NCBI RefSeq assembly: GCF_001984105.1
Contig: NZ_MTQM01000006.1
Span: 232,617-296,616, forward strand
Source of the DNA: Microbacterium sp. CSI-V
GTDB lineage: Bacteria > Actinomycetota > Actinomycetes > Actinomycetales > Microbacteriaceae
Direction: 5' to 3'
DNA length: 64,000 bases
Within the stretch, counting starts at the first letter, position 1, and every line of letters starts with the position of its first letter. The translations under genes were made by a program, and so were the position numbers. This document shows, in pieces, positions 53,251 through 61,291 of this stretch. The notes below the pieces were generated by a model. The model did no database searches and was not told the origin of the DNA. It saw only the letters and a program-made list of their open reading frames with translations.

Positions 53251-54132
53251 GTGATCGACTCGCACCCCTACCTCGTGGGCCTCATCGGCGCGGGGGTCCT
53301 GCCCTCGCTGACCCCGCCGATGCACATGGCCGAGGCGCGGTCCCTCGGGCTGACCTACGTCTACCGGCCGCTGGACCTCCCCACCCTCGGCATCGACCCC
53401 GAGCGCATCGGCGACGTGCTCGCCTGGGCGGAGCGGCTGGGTTACGACGCCGTCAACGTCACGCACCCCTGCAAGCAGAGCGTGCTCGCCCACCTCGATC
53501 GCATCGATCCCGTGGCCGCCGCGCTCGGCGCGGTCAACACCGTGCTGTTCACCGCCGCCGGCCGCGTCGGCTACAACACCGACACGACCGGTTTCGCCGC
53601 CGCGTTCGCCGAGGGCCTGCCGGATGCCGCGACCGATCGGGTCGTGCAGCTCGGCGCCGGCGGGGCCGGCTCGGCCGTCGCGGACGCGCTGCTGCGCTCG
53701 GGTGCGGCCCACCTCACCGTCGTCGACCTCGACGCGCAGCGCGCGGGTGCCCTCGTCGGCGACCTCGCGGCCCGGCATCCCTCCGCCGTCGTCGCCGCCG
53801 CCGCGCCGGCCGATCTCGCCGCGGCCCTCGGCCGCGCGGACGGTCTCGTGCACTGCACCCCGATCGGCATGGCGGAGCACCCCGGACTCCCCCTGGATGC
53901 CGACCTCCTGCGACCCGACCTCTGGGTCGCCGACATCGTCTACCGGCCGCTCGACACCGAGCTGCTGATCGCGGCGCGCGAACGCGGCTGCCGCACCCTG
54001 AGCGGCGGACGCATGGCGGTACACCAGGCCGTCGACGCCTTCGCCCTCATCACGGGGACGCGACCCGACCCCGACCGCATGTCCGCGCACTTCCTCGACC
54101 TCGTCGCCGCCGGCGACGTCCTCGCCCGCTAA
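53251..54132 (+). CDS. qsuD: Quinate/shikimate dehydrogenase (QsuD-like)
   Basis: 293 residues from GTG at 53251 (AAGGAG 6 bp before it; the frame extends upstream only through O2). The substrate site reads LPSLTPPMH, Ser-x-Thr rather than the Ser-x-Ser of biosynthetic AroE, a change typical of quinate-accepting enzymes. Catalytic Lys is in NVTHPCKQS and Asp in YNTDTTGF. The Rossmann motif GAGGAGSAV is followed by an acidic VVDLD at the end of strand 2, favouring NAD over NADP (family knowledge). It should oxidise shikimate to 3-dehydroshikimate and/or quinate to 3-dehydroquinate. A separate biosynthetic aroE is at 58355. The transporter gene follows after 13 bp. Confidence 0.9.
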   Translation: MIDSHPYLVGLIGAGVLPSLTPPMHMAEARSLGLTYVYRPLDLPTLGIDPERIGDVLAWAERLGYDAVNVTHPCKQSVLAHLDRIDPVAAALGAVNTVLFTAAGRVGYNTDTTGFAAAFAEGLPDAATDRVVQLGAGGAGSAVADALLRSGAAHLTVVDLDAQRAGALVGDLAARHPSAVVAAAAPADLAAALGRADGLVHCTPIGMAEHPGLPLDADLLRPDLWVADIVYRPLDTELLIAARERGCRTLSGGRMAVHQAVDAFALITGTRPDPDRMSAHFLDLVAAGDVLAR

Positions 54133-54145
54133 GGAGCATCCGTCC

Positions 54146-55465
54146 ATGACCACCACCGCAACGACGCGGAAGACTCCCGTGAAGGCCGCAGCCGCGAGCT
54201 TCATGGGCAGCGCCGTGGAGTACTACGACTTCTTCCTGTTCGGCTCGGCGGCCGCGCTGATCTTCCCCACGGTGTTCTTCCCGTCGGGCGACCAGGCGGC
54301 CCTGGTGATGTCGTTCGCGACCTTCGGGTTCGCGTACGTCGCGCGCCCGGTCGGCGCCGTCATCCTCGGCCACTACGGCGACCGGATCGGTCGGCAGAAG
54401 GTGCTGATGTTCACCCTTCTGCTGATGGGTCTGTCGACGTTCATCATCGGATGCCTCCCCGGCTTCGCCCAGATCGGGTGGTTCGCGCCGGCGCTCCTCG
54501 TCGTCTGCCGCCTGATGCAGGGTCTCTCGGCGGCCGGTGAGCAGGCCGGGGCCTCCTCGCTCACCCTCGAGCACGCTCCCGAGAACCGTCGTTCGTTCTT
54601 CACCTCGTGGACGCTCACGGGCACGCAGGGCGGCCAGATCCTCGCCGCGCTCATCTTCATCCCCGTCGTGGCACTGCCGGACGAGATCAAGTTCAGCTGG
54701 GGCTGGCGCGTGCCGTTCTGGCTCAGCGCGCTGGTCGTGATCGTGGCGTTCTTCATCCGTCGGAGCCTCCACGAGACCCCCGAGTTCGAGCAGGCGAAGG
54801 CGACCGGTCAGATCGCCCGGATGCCGCTCGTCCCCCTGCTGCGCGACCACTGGCGCGACGTGATCCGCGTCATCTGCTGCGCGTTCATCGCCGCCGTCTC
54901 CACCGTGTTCGGCACGCTCGCCATCGCGTACGGCAAGGCGCAGGGACTCGACGCGAGCGTCACCCTGTGGCTCGTGGTCGTGGCCAACATCGTGGCCCTC
55001 GGCACCCAGCCCCTTTTCGGGCGCCTCGCCGACCGGATCGGACGCAAGCCCGTGTTCATCTACGGCGCCCTGTCGTCGGCGGTCTTCATGCCCTTCTACA
55101 TCCTGTCGATGGGCAAGGGGAACGACCTGATCACCTTCGGTCTGGCGATCCTGACCTTCTCGTTCGGGTACGCCGCCGCGAACGCGGTCTGGCCCTCGTT
55201 CTACGGTGAGATGTTCAGCACCCGGGTGCGGTTCTCGGGGATGGCGATCGGCACGCAGCTCGGCTTCCTCATGGCCGGATTCGCGCCGAGCATCGTCGCG
55301 GCCCTCGGAGGCAGCGGCGAGAACGGCTGGATCGTCATCAGCGTCTTCACCGCCGTCATCGCGGTCATCGCGTCGGTGAGCGCCCTCACCGCCCGTGAGA
55401 CGAAGGACGTCCCCACGGCGCGCCTGGGCCAGGCCGCCGAGGAACGCGTTCCCGTGACCGTCTGA
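54146..55465 (+). CDS. MHS-family MFS transporter, probably shikimate/quinate uptake
   Basis: 439 residues, 12 membrane segments. MHS-type features: VEYYDFFLFGSAAALIF near the N-terminus, GHYGDRIGRQKVL (loop 2-3), RLMQGLSAAGEQAG in segment 4, RRSLHETPEF after segment 6, and RLADRIGRKPVF in the second half. This matches the ShiA/citrate-proline-betaine type metabolite:H+ symporters. It has AAGGAG before the ATG and is co-transcribed with the qsuD-like gene under O2. Import of shikimate, quinate or dehydroshikimate is inferred from the context. Confidence 0.85.
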   Translation: MTTTATTRKTPVKAAAASFMGSAVEYYDFFLFGSAAALIFPTVFFPSGDQAALVMSFATFGFAYVARPVGAVILGHYGDRIGRQKVLMFTLLLMGLSTFIIGCLPGFAQIGWFAPALLVVCRLMQGLSAAGEQAGASSLTLEHAPENRRSFFTSWTLTGTQGGQILAALIFIPVVALPDEIKFSWGWRVPFWLSALVVIVAFFIRRSLHETPEFEQAKATGQIARMPLVPLLRDHWRDVIRVICCAFIAAVSTVFGTLAIAYGKAQGLDASVTLWLVVVANIVALGTQPLFGRLADRIGRKPVFIYGALSSAVFMPFYILSMGKGNDLITFGLAILTFSFGYAAANAVWPSFYGEMFSTRVRFSGMAIGTQLGFLMAGFAPSIVAALGGSGENGWIVISVFTAVIAVIASVSALTARETKDVPTARLGQAAEERVPVTV

Positions 55466-55475
55466 TCCCGCAACG

Positions 55476-55517
55476 CCGGAACGGCCCCGCCTCCCGAGGG
55501 AGGCGGGGCCGTTCCGG
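55476..55517. terminator. Strong bidirectional terminator between transporter and aroB
   Basis: Perfect palindrome of 42 bp centred at 55496-55497 (arms CCGGAACGGCCCCGCCTCCC and complement), 10 bp past the transporter stop and 10 bp past the convergent aroB stop. It insulates the catabolic module from the aroC-K-B operon. Confidence 0.9.
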
Positions 55518-55527
55518 TGTTCGCGGG

Positions 55528-56604
55528 CTACGCCCCGACCTCCTGGTACGCCGCGAACAGCAGCGACTCGTCGGGGGCCTGCAGCACCGTCGGGCGGGCG
55601 AGGTCGTCGAGCACGATGAAGCGCAGCATGCTGCCGCGGGACTTCTTGTCGCGCTGCATCGTCGCCTTGAGCGTCTGGAACGCCCCGGCGCGGTAGGTCG
55701 TGGGCAGGCCGAGGGACTCCAGGACCGTCCGGTGGCGCTGGGCCACGTCGTCGGACAGGCGTCCCGCCAGGCGGGACAGCTCGGCGGCGAACACCATGCC
55801 GACCGAGATCGCGGCGCCGTGACGCCAGCGGTAGCGTTCGGCGTGCTCGATGGCGTGACCGAGGGTGTGACCGTAGTTCAGGACTTCGCGCAGGCCCGCT
55901 TCCCGCAGGTCCTCCCCGACGACGCGCGCCTTCATGTCGATCGCGAGTTCGATGCAGCGGCGGAACGCGTCGCCCCGCGGGTCGACGATCCCCGACGGGT
56001 CGGCCTCGATGAGGTCGAGGATCTCCGGATGCCAGATGAACCCGGCCTTCACGACCTCGGCGAACCCCGCGGTGGCCTCGTTCTTGGAGAGCGTCTCCAG
56101 CAGGTCGAGGTCGCAGACGACGGCCGCGGGCGGCCAGAACGCGCCCACGAGGTTCTTGCCCTCGGCGGTGTTGACGCCCGTCTTGCCGCCCACGGCCGCG
56201 TCGACCATCGCGAGGACGGTCGTCGGAACCTGCACGACCGCGACGCCGCGCAGCCACGTGGCGGCGACGAACCCGGCGAGGTCGGTGACGGCTCCGCCGC
56301 CGAAGCCGATGACGGCATCCGTCCGGGTGAAATCGGCCTGGCCCATGACCTGCCAGCAGAACGCGGCGACCTCGATGCGCTTGCCGGCCTCGGCATCCGG
56401 GATCTCGGCGAGCAGCACCTGCCGGTCGCCGACGAGCTGCGCGCGCAGCGCCTCGGCCTGCGCCGCGAGGGTCGGCGGGTGAACGATGAGCACCTTCTGC
56501 GCCGCCGCGGGCAGCTTCTCGCCGAGTGTTGCGAGCAGGCCGCGTCCGATCGTGATGTCGTAGCCCGGGTCGCCGGCGACGGTGATGGTCGTGGTGTCGG
56601 TCAT
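55528..56604 (-). CDS. aroB: 3-dehydroquinate synthase
   Basis: 358 residues. Converts DAHP to 3-dehydroquinate using NAD and zinc. [25 protein letters not shown] NAD loop ([11 protein letters not shown]), [20 protein letters not shown], and zinc ligands in RHGAAISVG region and [12 protein letters not shown] (His) are present. The ATG overlaps the aroK stop by 4 bp. It is last in aroE-aroC-aroK-aroB. Its stop converges on the transporter of the inserted catabolic module; in relatives aroQ follows directly. Confidence 0.97.
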   Translation of the reverse strand: MTDTTTITVAGDPGYDITIGRGLLATLGEKLPAAAQKVLIVHPPTLAAQAEALRAQLVGDRQVLLAEIPDAEAGKRIEVAAFCWQVMGQADFTRTDAVIGFGGGAVTDLAGFVAATWLRGVAVVQVPTTVLAMVDAAVGGKTGVNTAEGKNLVGAFWPPAAVVCDLDLLETLSKNEATAGFAEVVKAGFIWHPEILDLIEADPSGIVDPRGDAFRRCIELAIDMKARVVGEDLREAGLREVLNYGHTLGHAIEHAERYRWRHGAAISVGMVFAAELSRLAGRLSDDVAQRHRTVLESLGLPTTYRAGAFQTLKATMQRDKKSRGSMLRFIVLDDLARPTVLQAPDESLLFAAYQEVGA

Positions 56605-57137
56605 GGGGTCTCCTGGGCCGGGACGGGGCGCGCCCAGGCCACGATGTCGTCGACCACGCGGGCCAGCGGGCCCGAGGACGTGTCGAAAGCGATGTTGGCG
56701 GCCGCTTCGTAGATCGGTCGCCGTTCTTCGTAGATGCGGAGCCAGCGCTCCGCCGGATCCTCGCCGCCCAGCAGGGGGCGCTCGTCTCCGTGGATCCGGG
56801 ATGCCACGACGTGCGGCGCCACGGTCAGCAGCACCACGCGATGCTGGGTCAGGCGCTCGCGCGTGACCGTGTCGAGCACCGCTCCCCCACCGAGCGCGAC
56901 GACACCGCCCCGCTCGAGCGCCTCGGCGACGGCATCTCGTTCCACCGCGCGGAAGTGCGCCTCGCCGTGGGCGAGGAAGAGATCGCGGATCGGGCCGTGG
57001 TCGCGCACGACGATCTTGTCGGTGTCGCTGAACGTCTCACCGAGGGCACGCGCGACACGCCGCCCGACGCTCGTCTTGCCCGCCCCCATCGGTCCGATGA
57101 GCACGAGCGCGCCGCGGCCCGCCTCAGCCGAGGTCAT
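56601..57137 (-). CDS. aroK: Shikimate kinase
   Basis: 178 residues from ATG at 57137, inside the last codons of aroC (14-bp overlap). Walker [16 protein letters not shown] (about 14-28), DTDKIVVRD at the shikimate/Mg site, ALGGGAVLD (GGG loop) and the lid region GDERPLLGG are present. It phosphorylates shikimate at the 3-hydroxyl. The upstream extension in the same frame has no homology. Confidence 0.95.
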   Translation of the reverse strand: MTSAEAGRGALVLIGPMGAGKTSVGRRVARALGETFSDTDKIVVRDHGPIRDLFLAHGEAHFRAVERDAVAEALERGGVVALGGGAVLDTVTRERLTQHRVVLLTVAPHVVASRIHGDERPLLGGEDPAERWLRIYEERRPIYEAAANIAFDTSSGPLARVVDDIVAWARPVPAQETP

Positions 57138-58350
57138 GCGCGAGCAACGCCGCGTCGGAGGCGTCGGTGGTGCGCAGCGTCTCGGGCAGGTGCGCGAGGT
57201 ACGCCTCGAGGTTGCGGCGGGTCTCGGCGACGTTGTCGCCGCCGAACTTCTCCAGGACCACGTCGGCCAGCGTGACCGCGACCATCGCTTCGGCCACGAC
57301 ACCCGCGGCAGGGACCGCGCAGACGTCGGAGCGCTGGTGGTGCGCGGCGGCCGTGTCGCCCGTGGCGACGTCGACGGTCCGGAGCGCGTGCGGAATCGTG
57401 GCGATGGGCTTCATGCCCGCGCGCACCCGCAGCACGGTGCCGGTCGACATGCCGCCCTCGGTGCCGCCCGCGCGGTCGGAGGAACGGGTGATGCCGTCCC
57501 CGGTCGCGAACAGCTCGTCGTGCGCCTGCGAGCCGCGGCGGGTCGTGGTGAGGAAGCCGTCGCCGACCTCGACCCCCTTGATCGCCTGGATGCTCATCAG
57601 GGCCTGGGCGAGCTTGGCATCCAGTCGACGATCCCACTGCACGTGCGAGCCGAGCCCCGGCGGCAGGCCGTACGCGAGCACCTCGACGATGCCGCCGAGC
57701 GTGTCGCCGGCCTTCTTCGCGTCGTCGACCTCGGCGACCATCGCGGCGGAGGTCTCGGGGTCGAAGCAGCGCAGCGGATCGGCGTCGAGGAGGTCGACGT
57801 CGTCGGGCGTCGGCAGCGCCGCACCCTCGGGCACGCGCACCGGGCCGATGGAGAGCGTGTGGCTGACGAGTCGGATGCCGAGCTCGCCGAGGAACGCGCG
57901 CGCCACGGCGCCGAGCGCGACGCGGGCCGCGGTCTCGCGGGCGGACGCGCGCTCGAGGATCGGCCGCGCCTCGTCGAAGCCGTACTTCTGCATGCCGACG
58001 AGGTCGGCGTGACCCGGGCGGGGACGCGTGAGCGCCGCACCGCGACCGCGGGAACGATCGGACAGCTCGACCGGCTCGGGGCTCATGACCTCGACCCACT
58101 TCGGCCACTCGGTGTTGCCGATGCGCAGCGCGATGGGGCTGCCGATCGTGAAACCGTGCACGATGCCGGTCGAGAGCGTGAGCTCGTCCTCCTCGAACTT
58201 CATGCGCGAGCCGCGGCCATAGCCGAGCTTGCGCCGGGCGAGGTCCGCGCGGATCTGCGCGGGAGAGATCGGGACGCCGGCCGGCATCCCCTCCATGAGG
58301 GCGACCAGTTCGGGACCGTGGGATTCCCCGGCCGTGAGCACGCGAAGCAT
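57124..58350 (-). CDS. aroC: Chorismate synthase
   Basis: 408 residues from ATG at 58350 with GGAGGATAG upstream. [15 protein letters not shown] (signature 1), [33 protein letters not shown] (signature 2) and [22 protein letters not shown] (quoted in parts) with [15 protein letters not shown] (signature 3) are intact. With reduced FMN it forms chorismate from EPSP, the branch point for Trp, Tyr, Phe, folate and menaquinone. It starts 4 bp after the aroE stop. Confidence 0.97.
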   Translation of the reverse strand: MLRVLTAGESHGPELVALMEGMPAGVPISPAQIRADLARRKLGYGRGSRMKFEEDELTLSTGIVHGFTIGSPIALRIGNTEWPKWVEVMSPEPVELSDRSRGRGAALTRPRPGHADLVGMQKYGFDEARPILERASARETAARVALGAVARAFLGELGIRLVSHTLSIGPVRVPEGAALPTPDDVDLLDADPLRCFDPETSAAMVAEVDDAKKAGDTLGGIVEVLAYGLPPGLGSHVQWDRRLDAKLAQALMSIQAIKGVEVGDGFLTTTRRGSQAHDELFATGDGITRSSDRAGGTEGGMSTGTVLRVRAGMKPIATIPHALRTVDVATGDTAAAHHQRSDVCAVPAAGVVAEAMVAVTLADVVLEKFGGDNVAETRRNLEAYLAHLPETLRTTDASDAALLAHDLG

Positions 58351-58354
58351 GCCC

Positions 58355-59191
58355 CTATCCTCCCACGAGCGCGACGCGCATCGCGGCGAGGACGGCGTCC
58401 TCCCGCTCGAGCGGGACCGCGGGGTCCCCGCCCACGAACACCCGCACCTGCAGCAGGGCCTGGTGCAGCAGCATCGGCAGGCCGTTGATCGCCGCGTTCC
58501 CCGCCGCGAGCCACTGCTCGGCGAGCGACGTCGGCCAGTTCCCGTACACGACGTCGACGAGCAGCCCGCCGTTCTCGGCGTAGGGACGGATGCCGGCACC
58601 GGCATCCACTCCCCCGGGCAGCGCCCCGATCGTCACGGCGACCGGGTCCGGCGTGCCGGGGGCGTCGAAAGCGGACGGGACGACCTCGACGCCCACCGAT
58701 GTCCCGAGTGCGCGCAACGGCTCCACGGCCTCCGGGCGCCGGGCCACGACCTCGACGCGCGCGGCGCCGAGTTCCGCCAGCGACAGCACGGCCGAGGTCG
58801 CGGTCGCACCCGCGCCGAGGATCCGCGCGGCCCGGGGCCGGGTGACGCCGGCCTCCCGCAGCGCGCGCGCCAGTCCCCCGACGTCGGTGTTGAAGCCGCG
58901 TGGCCCGTCGTCGGTCAACAGGTAGGTGTTCACCGCGCCCGTGCGCAGCGCCGCGTCGTCGAGCGATGTCGCCGACGTCGCCGCGACGTTCTTCAGCGGC
59001 ATCGTCAGCGACAGGCCCCGCCAGGTGGCATCCAGGTCCGCCAGCGCCGCGGCGAACCCCGCCTCGGTGACGCGCTGACGCCCGTACTCCCACGGCAGAC
59101 CCAGCTCGCGGTACGCCGCCGCGTGCAGCGCCGGCGACCGCGAGTGGTCGATCGGATCTCCCCAGACGGCGAGCCGAGCCGGGGTCAGCAT
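58355..59191 (-). CDS. aroE: Shikimate dehydrogenase (biosynthetic)
   Basis: 278 residues. Substrate site HSRSPALH with Ser-x-Ser, catalytic Lys in TMPLKN, Asp in FNTDVGG, Rossmann [10 protein letters not shown] and a basic ARR at the end of strand 2 that suits NADP. These features mark the reductive biosynthetic enzyme, unlike the gene at 53251. It overlaps the mltG stop by 7 bp, and aroC follows after 4 bp. Confidence 0.94.
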   Translation of the reverse strand: MLTPARLAVWGDPIDHSRSPALHAAAYRELGLPWEYGRQRVTEAGFAAALADLDATWRGLSLTMPLKNVAATSATSLDDAALRTGAVNTYLLTDDGPRGFNTDVGGLARALREAGVTRPRAARILGAGATATSAVLSLAELGAARVEVVARRPEAVEPLRALGTSVGVEVVPSAFDAPGTPDPVAVTIGALPGGVDAGAGIRPYAENGGLLVDVVYGNWPTSLAEQWLAAGNAAINGLPMLLHQALLQVRVFVGGDPAVPLEREDAVLAAMRVALVGG

Positions 59192-60816
59192 CCGCCGTCA
59201 GGGTTGGCGCGGCACCAATCCTGGAACTGCTGCACGGCCGTGAGCTGGTCGGCGTAGGTCGTCGAGAACACCGTCTCGCCGGTCTCCAGGTTCACGGTGG
59301 TGAAGTAGTACCACGTGCCGTCCACGGGATGCATGGCCGCGTCGATCGCGAGATCGCCGGGGTTGGAGATCGGCCCGATCGGCAGTCCGGGATGGACGTA
59401 GGTGTTCCACGGGTTGTCGCTCGTGAGCGCGTTCTCGGTCGACGACGAGCTGCCCGCGCCGATCTCGCCGACGCCGTACTGCGCCGTCGAGTCCATCTGC
59501 AGGAGGCCGTGGGTCTCGTCGTTGTCGGGCTGCAGGCGGTTCTCGATCACGCGCGAGACCTTGTAGAAGTCGTCGGAGTTGCGCGCTTCGCGTTCGATGA
59601 TCGACGCGATGATGAGGATGCGCTCCCGGTCGGCCTCGGGAACCCCGGCCTGATCCAGGGACTGCACCGTGCGCTGCACCATCCTCTGGATGATCTCGGT
59701 CGCCGTGACCCCCTCATCGAAGTCGTAGGTCGCGGGGAAGATCCACCCTTCGAGCGTCGAGGCCGGCACGCCGTACTGCGACGGGTCGGCCGTCGCCGCC
59801 TCGAAGTCCTCCCGCGGCATGCCCAGCTGCTCGGACATCGCATCGAGCGACTGCTCGAGTGTCAGCCCCTCCCGGAGCTGCACGCTGAGGTTCAGACGGT
59901 TCGCGGGATCGCCCAGTGCCGCGAGCACGGCCGCGGACGACATCTGCTGCTGCAGCTTGTACACCCCCGGCTGGAACGTGAACGCCACGGCGTTCTTCAC
60001 CATGTACGTGTAGAGCGAGTCCGACTGCTTCGTGATCCCGGCCTCGAACAGCTTGGGAGAGACGGACTCGCCGGTGTCGCCGGACGAGATCGTGACCCGC
60101 GCTTCGCCGGTGGCCATCCCCTCGGCGTAGTCCGTGGGTTCACCGGTGCCGAGGAACTCGCGGACGCGATCGCCGTAGGTGTTCCACACCACGACGCCGC
60201 CGCCGACGAGTCCCCCGAGGATGACGAGCACCACGGCCAGGGCGATCCATCCGCCCACGCGGCGACGTCGCTTCGGGGGGCGGGTGGCGCCGCGCACCTC
60301 GTCGGTGTGGGCGCGGCCGGAGAACAGGTCCTCGAGCGAACCGGATGCCGCGGGTCGCGGGGTCTCGGTCGCACCGACCGCCGCGCCGCCGGCGCCGACG
60401 AGGACCGGCTCGCGGTCCCGCGACGATTCGGGCTCGGGCTGCGGGGTCCGCCGCGGGCCCGCGGGACGCGAGTCCTCTCCGCGGGGTGCCTGTGTGACGC
60501 GGGGCTCGTCGAGCCGCTGCGGCTCCGCCGCCGACGGGGAGTCGCGCGCGGGCCGGGGCCCGGGTGTCGTGTCGGCGGAGGGCCGCGCGGCGGGGACGGC
60601 GGTCGTGTCGTCGGCCGCAGGGGCGGCGGGCGTCGGACCGGTCTGCGTCCGGCGGGCCTCGCGCGCGGCGCGGCGGGAGGCCGGCGCGGGGGCGTCGGGC
60701 GTCGATGCGCCGGCACCTCCTCCGTCGCGCGCGGCGGCGCCTGTCGTGCCCGTACGGGGGTCGGGCAGACGTCCGTACAGCTCCGCGAAAGGATCGGTCG
60801 GGTCGTTTTCGGGCAT
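59185..60816 (-). CDS. mltG: Endolytic peptidoglycan transglycosylase MltG
   Basis: 543 residues. A long cytoplasmic, Pro/Ala/Arg-rich and probably disordered N-terminus (about 1-185) precedes one membrane segment (about 188-212, IALAVVLVILGGLVGGGVVV). The extracellular part has a LysM-like subdomain (about 225-330) and the YceG/MltG catalytic domain: the catalytic Glu in IASIIEREARNSDDFYKVS, LQMDSTAQYGVG, NPWNTYVHPGLPIGPISNPG. It cuts nascent glycan strands and limits their length. It lies between ruvX and aroE, a conserved order. Confidence 0.93.
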   Translation of the reverse strand: MPENDPTDPFAELYGRLPDPRTGTTGAAARDGGGAGASTPDAPAPASRRAAREARRTQTGPTPAAPAADDTTAVPAARPSADTTPGPRPARDSPSAAEPQRLDEPRVTQAPRGEDSRPAGPRRTPQPEPESSRDREPVLVGAGGAAVGATETPRPAASGSLEDLFSGRAHTDEVRGATRPPKRRRRVGGWIALAVVLVILGGLVGGGVVVWNTYGDRVREFLGTGEPTDYAEGMATGEARVTISSGDTGESVSPKLFEAGITKQSDSLYTYMVKNAVAFTFQPGVYKLQQQMSSAAVLAALGDPANRLNLSVQLREGLTLEQSLDAMSEQLGMPREDFEAATADPSQYGVPASTLEGWIFPATYDFDEGVTATEIIQRMVQRTVQSLDQAGVPEADRERILIIASIIEREARNSDDFYKVSRVIENRLQPDNDETHGLLQMDSTAQYGVGEIGAGSSSSTENALTSDNPWNTYVHPGLPIGPISNPGDLAIDAAMHPVDGTWYYFTTVNLETGETVFSTTYADQLTAVQQFQDWCRANPDGGC

Positions 60817-60817
60817 G

Positions 60818-61291
60818 TCAGGCGGGCTCCTGTCCCGGTGCTACGGCGGGTCCGGCCGGCTCACCGGACTGTCGCTCCACGTCGAGCGCCTGCTGCAGAA
60901 GCACTACAGCGGCGACCTGGTCCACAATGCTACGAGACTCCCGCTGGGAGCGCCCTGCCTGGCGGAGCACGCCGTGCGCCGAGACGGTGCTGAGTCGTTC
61001 GTCGACGAGCCGCACCGGGACGGCCAGAGCGGCGGCCAGCTCCCCCGCGAACCGACGGGCGTCCGTCGTCGACGGGGTGTCCTCGCCTCGGAGGTTCAGC
61101 GGCAACCCGACCAGTACTTCGAACGCCTCGTACTCCGCGGCGAGGGCGACGATACGACGCACGGGCTCCCCCTTGCGGGGCACTGTCTCGACGGGCACGG
61201 CGAGCAGTCCGTCGGGGTCCGATCGCGCGACGCCGACGCGCGCGCGTCCCACGTCGATGCCGAGCCGGATGCCGCGGCGGAACTCCGTCAC
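60818..61291 (-). CDS. ruvX: Holliday-junction resolvase-like protein RuvX/YqgF
   Basis: 157 residues, RNase H fold. RLGIDVGRARVGVARSD at the N-terminus holds the first catalytic Asp, LVGLPLNLRGEDTP the Glu/Asp region and VRLVDERLSTVSAH the following acidic residues. Implicated in pre-16S rRNA processing and/or Holliday junction resolution. It overlaps alaS by 4 bp and sits 1 bp before mltG. Confidence 0.93.
   Translation of the reverse strand: MTEFRRGIRLGIDVGRARVGVARSDPDGLLAVPVETVPRKGEPVRRIVALAAEYEAFEVLVGLPLNLRGEDTPSTTDARRFAGELAAALAVPVRLVDERLSTVSAHGVLRQAGRSQRESRSIVDQVAAVVLLQQALDVERQSGEPAGPAVAPGQEPA

Noticed and set aside
50622..55465. Transposon or genomic-island ends around the catabolic module
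   Set aside because: No transposase, integrase, tRNA or flanking direct repeats were found. Insertion is inferred from gene order only.
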